Below, one piece after another: positions 1 through 6,261 of a DNA stretch of 7,342 nt. The position numbers were made by a program, and so were the translations under genes. The notes beneath the pieces are model-generated. The model ran no database searches and was not told the origin of the DNA. It saw nothing but the letters and a program-made list of their open reading frames with translations. The first letter of the stretch is position 1, and the number at the start of each line of letters is the position of its first letter. The stretch is from the NCBI GenBank assembly GCA_020528935.1, contig JAJDFU010000502.1, forward strand, positions 3,825 through 11,166, given 5' to 3'. Origin of the DNA: Saprospiraceae bacterium. Lineage in GTDB: Bacteria; Bacteroidota; Bacteroidia; Chitinophagales; Saprospiraceae.

Positions 1-939
<939 letters not shown>

Positions 940-942
940 GTA

Positions 943-959
943 CAAACCCGAAGGGTTTG
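943..959. repeat. Perfect 7-bp hairpin (CAAACCC-GAA-GGGTTTG)
   Basis: A 7-bp perfect stem closed by a GAA loop (TTC on the other strand) lies 3 bases after the stop codon of the E2 gene. No T-run follows on either strand, so a classical intrinsic terminator is not supported. It could stabilise the 3' end of the E2 mRNA or be part of a dispersed palindromic repeat. Confidence 0.6.
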
Positions 960-961
960 CA

Positions 962-995
962 GTGTGCGTTTGAATGGGAGTAGTGGATTGCACAC
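962..995. repeat. Inverted repeat, 6-bp arms
   Basis: GTGTGC at 962-967 is the exact reverse complement of GCACAC at 990-995, with 22 bases between. On its own such a short pair could arise by chance. It is listed because it sits beside two stronger inverted repeats in the same gene-free stretch. Confidence 0.35.
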
Positions 996-1057
996 GGGAA
1001 CACCCCTTCCATGCCTTTGAGATGGGCTTCTAAGACGATTTCAAGGATGGGATGACC

Positions 1058-1096
1058 TTTCTACCAAGGCGTATTTCACCCTAAAACCGGTAGAAA
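1058..1096. repeat. Inverted repeat, 8-bp perfect arms
   Basis: TTTCTACC at 1058-1065 is the exact reverse complement of GGTAGAAA at 1089-1096, with a 23-base loop. A competing smaller pairing ATTTC/GAAAT (1073-1077 and 1093-1097) shares the right arm. It lies just beyond the 3' end of the minus-strand TPR gene and could fold in its transcript. No T-run marks it as an intrinsic terminator. Confidence 0.45.
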
Positions 1097-1118
1097 TGAT
1101 CTGAGCTGAAACGGGCCG

Positions 1119-3050
1119 TCACTGTCCGGGCTGTTTTTCCACCTCCGGATCGAGGCCCAGTGCTTTTTGCCGGAAGGCGTTTCCCCGCTCCGCATCTCCC
1201 GCATTGAAATGGGCCTTGGCCAGGTTGAGCCAGGCTTCGGCCTTGTCGGGTTCCAGCCGGGCAGCCCGGTCGAATAAGCGTATGGCGTCCGCATGCCGTT
1301 GCTGGATGCCGTAGGCGACCCCGAGCAGGCGAACGGTCTCGTACTCCCTGGGCCGGAGCCGGTACGCCTCTTCCAGGTACTGGGTGGCTTTTTGCAGATC
1401 GCCCTTTTGCTCCCCGTAGTATTTACCGGCCGCACGCAGGGTAATGCCCAGGTTGTTGCGGGCTTCTTCGTAATCGGGATCCAGGGCTAAGGCCCGTCGA
1501 TAGTGCGCTATAGCGGCCTCGTACTGCTGCAGGTAGTGGAGCGCATTGCCGCGCAGCAGGTATGCGTTCTTGTACGCAGGATGGAGCTCGATGGCTTTGT
1601 CCAGGTGGCGGTCGGCCTGTTGCAGCCACTGTTTTTTGCGCGCCTCATCGGCGCTCTTCACGGCGCGGGCGATCAATTCCCCACCTACGGCATTGTTCAG
1701 CTTGGCGCTTTCGCCGGAGGTCGCTATATCGGTAGTGAAAAGCGTGAAATTGTCTTTCCAAACGGGGTTGCGCAACAAACTGAGCAAGCCGAATGCCGCA
1801 ACCACCCCTCCCGCCAACGCGAGCGGAACCCTCCAGCTGCCTCTGCGCTTCACCCAGGCATGGATGCCCAGCCCGAACAGGAAGGCCAGCCCGAGGGAGG
1901 GCATGAACAGAAAACGCTCGCTCATGAAGGTGCCTACCGGGAAGAAGATGTTGGCAACCAGCGCTAAGGGCAGCAAATAGAGCCAAATGCCGAAGGCCCA
2001 GGTCCGCCGCTGCCAAAGCCCCCACAGCCCCAGCCCGAACAGGATGAGGTAGGCCAGTCCGCTGAGCCCGACCCAGGGATTGGCGAAGGATTGCCGGGCG
2101 ATGTGCTGGGGGTAATAGTCGTGGGTCAGCGGATGGGGCCAGAAAAGGAGCTTTAGATCGAGCCCCAGGGTGTACAGAATGGTTGCGGCCTTTTCTGCCC
2201 CGGAATACGGCAGGTAGCGCCCGTCTTCCAGCTTCAGGAAGGGGTTGTTCATCAGCTCCATGGACGGCTCCCCCAAACCGGGACCCAACACGGAAAAGCG
2301 GATGGCGAGGAAAAGCCCGGTAGCGACCAGAAAAGGCAGGCTGCGCAGAAGCACCCGCGGCAGCCGGTCGCCTCCGAACAACCAAAAGGCCAAGGGTGCC
2401 AGGGCCAGAAACGATATGGCGTTTTCCTTGCTCAACAGCGCTGCGAAAAAGACCAATCCCACCAACAGCGCCCCCGCTATACCGCGGAGGCGGAAGGCCA
2501 GCCAAAGCGCCGTTGCACTGCCCAGCAGGGCCAGGATCTCGTCCCGCCCTTTGATGTTGGCCACTACCTCGGTGTGCAAGGGGTGAGCAGCGAATAGCGC
2601 GGCGGCGGCCAGTGCCAGGAGGGCCGGATGGCGAATGCGCTTCCGCCGGCTCACCAGGGTTCGGATCAGCTCGTACAACAGCACGACCAGCAGGCCGTAC
2701 AGCAAAACATTGATCAGATGGCTCAGGCCTGGGTTTTGGCCGAACAGGGCAACCTCCAGGGCGAATGTCGCCAGGGACAACGGCCGGTAACGGCCGCCTG
2801 CCACCAGCCGGTCTTTGCCTTCTTCTTTGAAGAATCCATAAAAAGTATCCTTGCTGAACAGGCCTTCCAAGCCCTGTACCCCCTGCTGCACAAACAGGTT
2901 GTCCGTGAGCACAATGGCATCGTCCAGCGCGTAATCGTGGGTCAGGGTGTTGAGGTAGAGCAGAAAACTGAATACAAAGAGCACTACCCGGTGAAGGCCG
3001 GGCCGGCTCAGCCAGCGGGGAAGCTCGGGGAGGTTTCGGCGTTTGCGCAT
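1119..3050 (-). CDS. Polytopic membrane protein with C-terminal TPR repeats, TMTC / GT-C glycosyltransferase-like
   Basis: A 643-residue inner-membrane protein. The N-terminal two thirds (about 20-430) contains roughly ten to twelve hydrophobic segments. It carries motifs that recur in the TMTC (transmembrane and TPR-containing, DUF1736) family: THDYALDDAI (38-47) with an acidic pair Asp43-Asp44 after the first membrane segment, as in GT-C enzymes; AHPLHTEVVANIKGRDE (155-171); LLSKENA (205-211); LLFWPHPLTHDYYP (301-314); FPVGTFMSERFLFMPSLG (370-387). Residues about 475-635 form four or five TPR units, for example 494-525, 527-567 (with a short insert), 570-601 and 603-635. Animal TMTC proteins are O-mannosyltransferases using a lipid-linked sugar, so protein glycosylation is plausible here, but donor and acceptor are unknown. 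A frame start at 3143 would overlap the divergent gene and its promoter. The ATG at 3050 sits about 24 bases after a good -7 motif and is preferred. Confidence 0.85.
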   Translation of the reverse strand: MRKRRNLPELPRWLSRPGLHRVVLFVFSFLLYLNTLTHDYALDDAIVLTDNLFVQQGVQGLEGLFSKDTFYGFFKEEGKDRLVAGGRYRPLSLATFALEVALFGQNPGLSHLINVLLYGLLVVLLYELIRTLVSRRKRIRHPALLALAAAALFAAHPLHTEVVANIKGRDEILALLGSATALWLAFRLRGIAGALLVGLVFFAALLSKENAISFLALAPLAFWLFGGDRLPRVLLRSLPFLVATGLFLAIRFSVLGPGLGEPSMELMNNPFLKLEDGRYLPYSGAEKAATILYTLGLDLKLLFWPHPLTHDYYPQHIARQSFANPWVGLSGLAYLILFGLGLWGLWQRRTWAFGIWLYLLPLALVANIFFPVGTFMSERFLFMPSLGLAFLFGLGIHAWVKRRGSWRVPLALAGGVVAAFGLLSLLRNPVWKDNFTLFTTDIATSGESAKLNNAVGGELIARAVKSADEARKKQWLQQADRHLDKAIELHPAYKNAYLLRGNALHYLQQYEAAIAHYRRALALDPDYEEARNNLGITLRAAGKYYGEQKGDLQKATQYLEEAYRLRPREYETVRLLGVAYGIQQRHADAIRLFDRAARLEPDKAEAWLNLAKAHFNAGDAERGNAFRQKALGLDPEVEKQPGQ

Positions 3051-3073
3051 AGACTCGGATCGGGTAGCCTCTA

Positions 3074-3081
3074 CAAATCTA
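3074..3081 (-). promoter_or_regulatory. Bacteroidota-type -7 promoter element for the TPR membrane protein gene
   Basis: On the minus strand the motif reads TAGATTTG, an exact match to the Bacteroidota -7 consensus TAnnTTTG. With 19 bases of spacing the -33 triplet would be TCG (plus-strand bases 3101-3103), a weak match to TTG. The predicted transcript would start near 3068 and leave a leader of about 18 bases before the ATG at 3050, which supports that start choice. Confidence 0.5.
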
Positions 3082-3084
3082 ATA

Positions 3085-3108
3085 CGATTTTCAATCTGAT
3101 CGATTTTC
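3085..3108. repeat. 8-bp direct repeat between divergent promoters, possible operator
   Basis: CGATTTTC occurs at 3085-3092 and again at 3101-3108, a 16-bp period, inside the spacer shared by the two divergent promoters. A small inverted repeat AAATC/GATTT (3075-3079 and 3086-3090) overlaps it. The placement would suit a regulator acting on both genes, but no regulator is encoded here and short AT-rich repeats can occur by chance. Confidence 0.3.
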
Positions 3109-3109
3109 C

Positions 3110-3117
3110 TAAATTTG
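3110..3117 (+). promoter_or_regulatory. Bacteroidota-type -7 promoter element for the amidohydrolase operon
   Basis: TAAATTTG matches the consensus TAnnTTTG exactly. Nineteen bases upstream the -33 triplet is TTT (3088-3090), one base from TTG. The predicted start of transcription is near 3123, giving a leader of about 19 bases to the ATG at 3142. No comparable motif is present in the two short gaps further down, so this is probably the promoter for all three amidohydrolase genes. Confidence 0.55.
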
Positions 3118-3141
3118 GTCTTCTTCGAACGCACGCACACC

Positions 3142-4851
3142 ATGAAAAAACTTGCTGTTGTTGTTTTTTGCAGCTTTCTGGGCGTTTTCCTGTTTGCTCA
3201 GCAAAGCGACGAAGTGCCTCCCGCCACGCGCACCCTGGCCATCACCGATGCCATCATCATTCCCGAACCCGGCAAAAAACTGGAAGGCGCCACCCTGCTC
3301 ATCCGCGACGGACTCATCGAGGAGGTGGGCACCCGGGTGACCATCCCGCCCGATGCCCGGATAATCAAGGCCGACTCCATGTTCATCTACCCGGGTTTCA
3401 TCAGCGGCCTGTCGCATGCCGGCATGCCCTCGCCCCGGGGCCGGGAGGAGGATGAGGAGCGCCCGAAAGTGGACGACCCGGGTGATCCGCCCAACGAGCT
3501 GGCCGGCATACAGCCCCAGCGCAGACTGGTCGACCTGCTCGACCCTGCGGAAAAGTCCCTGGACGAATATCGCAAAGCCGGATTTACCGCCGCCCAGGTG
3601 ATGCCGGAGGGGCGCATGCTGCCGGGTACGGCCGGCTTGATCTTGCTGCACGGCCATACTCCCGGCGAGATGCTGGTGCGCGAAGAAACGGCCCTGGCCG
3701 CCCAACTGCGCGGCGCCCGCCGCATGTATCCGGCTACGGTCATCGGCGTGATGACCAAGTTTCGGGAGCTGTATCGCCAGGCCGAGCAGGCTATGCAACA
3801 CGAAGTAAAATACGCTTCCAAGCCGGCGGGACTGAAGCGCCCGGTCAAAGATCCCGTGCTGCAAGCCCTCTATCCGGTTGTCGAGCGTCGCCTTCCGGTG
3901 GTGTTTGTAGCCGAGGAGGTCAAGGACGTGCACCGCGTACTGGCCCTGCAGAAGGACCTCGGCTTTGAGCTGGCACTGGCCGAAGTCAAGCAAGGCTGGC
4001 ACCTGGCCGATGAACTGGCCGCGGGCAAATGGCCCCTCTTCTTGTCGTTGGACTTGCCCGAGGAGCCCAAATCCCAAACGAAAAAGGCAAAACAGGATAC
4101 CATACTCACCGAATCCGGCGACACCACCCTGGTATCTTCCGAAGATCCCGAAAAAAAGGCGCTGGAAAAGCGCCGGGCCGAAGCCATGGAGCGCCATCTG
4201 AAACAGGCGGCCACGCTCCACCAGCGAGGGATTCCCTTCGGCTTTGCCACCGTGGAGACCAAACCCAAGGACGTGGCCGAAAACCTGCGCCGCTACGTGG
4301 CCAGTGGCTTGCCTGAAGAAACGGCCCTGGCCGCACTCACCACCCAAGCGGCCGACTTCCTGGAGGTGTCGGCGATCATGGGCACCCTGGAGAAAGGCAA
4401 GTTGGGCAATGCCGTGGTGTGGACCCAATCCATGTTCGAAGAAGACGCCCGGGTGCGCTACGTCTTGGTGGAGGGGCAGCTGTACGAGTATGAGGCCCGC
4501 AAAAAAGGGAAAAAAGGCGATCCGGATGCCGTCGTGGCCCTGGCAGGCACCTGGAGCTACGCCATGGATATCCCCGGGCAGCCCATGGAAGGCACCATCA
4601 AGCTTACGGACGACGGCGGGGCGGTGAGCGGGGAGATCTCCAACCCCATGACCGGCGAAATGCGCCCCCTGGAAGGTGTAAGCCTGGACGGCAACAACCT
4701 GCGCTTCGAGTTTGCAGTCGATGCCGGCGGGCAAAACATCACCGTTTCCTACGATCTGATCTTCGAGGGCGAGTACTTCGAAGGCGAAGTGGAGGCGGGG
4801 CAATTCGGTGTGTTTCCGGTAGAAGGAGAGCGGATCGGCGAACCCGAATAG
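3142..4851 (+). CDS. Exported amidohydrolase-like protein with degenerate metal site and C-terminal beta-rich domain
   Basis: A 569-residue protein with a signal peptide (MKKLAVVVFCSFLGVFLFA, probable cleavage near residue 19), hence periplasmic or outer-surface. Residues 31-84 form the N-terminal beta part of the amidohydrolase fold (ATLLIRDGLIEEVG, then YPGFISG). About 85-430 is the TIM barrel and 412-427 returns to the small beta domain (GTLEKGKLGNAVVW). The canonical PGFIDxHxH reads PGFISGLSH, so the first ligand His is Leu90. The barrel His expected after LPVVF is Val256, and the usual catalytic Asp (GTD) is replaced by Val371 in FATVE. It is therefore probably not a normal metallohydrolase. 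Residues 307-352 are a charged insertion. Residues 467-569 are a Gly-rich beta domain beginning GTWSYAMDIPGQ, resembling lipocalin-like tails. It is a paralog of the third operon gene. The alternative TTG start at 3115 would precede the signal peptide and sit in the promoter, so it was rejected. Role unknown. Confidence 0.85.
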   Translation: MKKLAVVVFCSFLGVFLFAQQSDEVPPATRTLAITDAIIIPEPGKKLEGATLLIRDGLIEEVGTRVTIPPDARIIKADSMFIYPGFISGLSHAGMPSPRGREEDEERPKVDDPGDPPNELAGIQPQRRLVDLLDPAEKSLDEYRKAGFTAAQVMPEGRMLPGTAGLILLHGHTPGEMLVREETALAAQLRGARRMYPATVIGVMTKFRELYRQAEQAMQHEVKYASKPAGLKRPVKDPVLQALYPVVERRLPVVFVAEEVKDVHRVLALQKDLGFELALAEVKQGWHLADELAAGKWPLFLSLDLPEEPKSQTKKAKQDTILTESGDTTLVSSEDPEKKALEKRRAEAMERHLKQAATLHQRGIPFGFATVETKPKDVAENLRRYVASGLPEETALAALTTQAADFLEVSAIMGTLEKGKLGNAVVWTQSMFEEDARVRYVLVEGQLYEYEARKKGKKGDPDAVVALAGTWSYAMDIPGQPMEGTIKLTDDGGAVSGEISNPMTGEMRPLEGVSLDGNNLRFEFAVDAGGQNITVSYDLIFEGEYFEGEVEAGQFGVFPVEGERIGEPE

Positions 4852-4887
4852 GATCTTGATTTTTTCAGAGAATGAAATTCGCGAGCT

Positions 4888-6222
4888 ATGATGCGGTATT
4901 TTTGGATACTTGTCGCTTTACTGATTGCACCCTGGGCCAACGGCCAAACGGCGAAGGGCGACGTGCTGATCAAAAACGGCACGGTACTCACCATCACCCA
5001 GGGGGTGAAGGAAAACACGGATGTGCTTATCCGGGAAGGGAAGATCCGCCGGATCGGCAAGGGACTCAAGACGCCCAAGGGAGTGCAGGAAATTGACGCC
5101 ACCGGCCTGTACGTCATGCCCGGCATCATCGATGCCCATTCGCATATCGCCATCGATGCGGTGAACGAAGCCACCAATCCGGTCACGGCCGAAGTGTGGG
5201 TAGGCGATGCCCTGGACCCGCTCGACTTGTCCATCTACCACGCGCTGGCCGGCGGGGTTACCATCAGCCACGCCATGCACGGCTCGGCCAATGTGATCGG
5301 CGGGCAGTGCGAGACCATCAAGCACCGCTACGGCACCTATAATCCCGCCGAGCTGCGCATGGAAGGCGCGCCGCGCACCATCAAGTTTGCCCTGGGCGAA
5401 AACCCCATGCGCGTGCACGGGGAGGGCAACGACAAGCAGCCCAGCACCCGCATGGGCGTGGAGCAGGTGTTCCGCCGGGCCTTCGACCAGGCCCGCGAAT
5501 ACGCCCGCGCCAAAGCGGAATACAAGAAGGGCGATCGCGCCCTGCCGCCCACCTACAACGAGCGCATGGAGGTGCTGGCCGACGTGCTCAGCGGCGATAT
5601 CATTATTCATTGCCACAGCTACCGGGCCGACGAGATCTACATGCTCATGCAGGTGCTGGAGGATTACGGCGTGGACCGCATCGTTTTCCAGCACGTCAAC
5701 GAGGGCTTCAAGGTGGCGCCTGAACTGGCCGACTTCGGAGCTATGGCCTCCGTCTTTTCGGACTGGTGGGCCTACAAGTTCGAGGTGTACTACTCCACGG
5801 CCTACAATGCCGCCATCCTTACCCGCAACGGGGTGGTGACCTCCATCAATTCCGACTCGCCCGAGCTGATCCGCCACCTGTACCACGAGGCGGCCAAAAG
5901 CCAGCGCTACGGCAAGCTCACCGACGAAGAGGCCCTGGCCCTCATCACCATCAATCCGGCCAAACAACTGGGCATCGAGGATCGCGTAGGCTCCGTCGAA
6001 GTGGGCAAGGACGGGGATCTCGTGCTGTTCGAAAACCATCCGCTTTCCGTCTACGCTATTCCGCAGATGACCCTGGTAGACGGGGTGGTGTATTTCAATC
6101 GCCGGGGCGACCTGGACGACATGCGCCTGGATGTAGATCCCGAAGAGACCGAAGCCAGCTATATGGATGAAGCGATCGAGGATCGCTGCATGCAGGGCGT
6201 GGCCGAGCAAATGGGCTGGTAG
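4888..6222 (+). CDS. Exported amidohydrolase (imidazolonepropionase-like superfamily) with intact metal-binding site
   Basis: A 444-residue metal-dependent hydrolase with a signal peptide (hydrophobic 4-15, probable cleavage after WANG, residue 19). The start is one of two adjacent ATGs (4888 or 4891). Residues 25-80 and about 367-405 make the small beta domain around the TIM barrel. Candidate ligands and catalytic residues are all present: His84 and His86 (PGIIDAHSH), Lys166 in TIKFALGENP, His241/His243 in IIHCHSYR, His269 in VFQHVNEG and Asp323 in SINSDSPE. Further family marks are SDWWAYK (291-297) and TINPAKQLGI (354-363). The chemistry should be hydrolysis of an amide, peptide or cyclic amide bond. 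Relatives include dipeptidases and imidazolonepropionase, but the true substrate cannot be read off. It follows the previous gene by 36 bp and precedes the next by 39 bp, without a terminator or promoter motif, so the three are probably co-transcribed. It appears to be the only catalytically complete member of the trio. Confidence 0.9.
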   Translation: MMRYFWILVALLIAPWANGQTAKGDVLIKNGTVLTITQGVKENTDVLIREGKIRRIGKGLKTPKGVQEIDATGLYVMPGIIDAHSHIAIDAVNEATNPVTAEVWVGDALDPLDLSIYHALAGGVTISHAMHGSANVIGGQCETIKHRYGTYNPAELRMEGAPRTIKFALGENPMRVHGEGNDKQPSTRMGVEQVFRRAFDQAREYARAKAEYKKGDRALPPTYNERMEVLADVLSGDIIIHCHSYRADEIYMLMQVLEDYGVDRIVFQHVNEGFKVAPELADFGAMASVFSDWWAYKFEVYYSTAYNAAILTRNGVVTSINSDSPELIRHLYHEAAKSQRYGKLTDEEALALITINPAKQLGIEDRVGSVEVGKDGDLVLFENHPLSVYAIPQMTLVDGVVYFNRRGDLDDMRLDVDPEETEASYMDEAIEDRCMQGVAEQMGW

Positions 6223-6261
6223 TCAGCATCTTTTTCGCAGAACAAGACAAGCAATAGAATC

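Larger units (their letters stand above)
940..1118. other. Intergenic region between convergent genes, rich in inverted repeats
   Basis: This 179-bp stretch separates the stop of the E2 gene from the stop of the oppositely oriented TPR membrane protein gene. It holds no convincing gene. It looks less GC-rich than the flanking genes and contains at least three separate inverted repeats (943-959, 962-995 and 1058-1096). On the minus strand a short frame stays open through most of it but lacks a convincing start or a recognisable product. The sequence may be a non-coding intergenic repeat element or serve as a transcription end zone for both genes; the sequence alone does not decide. Confidence 0.6.

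Noticed and set aside
943..959. Hairpin after the E2 gene as an intrinsic terminator
   Set aside because: The stem is perfect but no T-run follows on either strand, so it is reported only as a repeat or hairpin.
3051..3143. Longer start for the TPR membrane protein (ATG at 3143, 31 extra residues)
   Set aside because: The extension overlaps the divergent gene's start and the promoter motifs, and its Lys/Arg-rich residues do not look like the family N-terminus. ATG 3050 follows a -7 motif at a sensible distance.
2628..3455. Plus-strand frame of 275 codons crossing the TPR gene start, the promoter region and the start of the first amidohydrolase gene
   Set aside because: It spans two well-supported genes and their promoter region in the wrong frame, with low-complexity Gln/His/Pro-rich content.
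3109..4803. Long open frame on the minus strand opposite the first amidohydrolase gene (564 codons)
   Set aside because: Its product is rich in His, Gly, Gln and Phe in the pattern expected of an antisense shadow of a GC-rich gene, has no recognisable domain, and lies opposite a clear amidohydrolase-fold protein with a signal peptide.
4872..5096. Small frame starting at the ATG at 4872, before the second amidohydrolase
   Set aside because: It overlaps the signal peptide and beta domain of the real gene in another frame and has no recognisable feature.
4918..6210. Long open frame on the minus strand opposite the second amidohydrolase gene (430 codons)
   Set aside because: Same antisense composition (His/Gly/Val-rich, no motif). 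The plus-strand protein shows all family motifs, so the minus frame is an artefact of codon bias.
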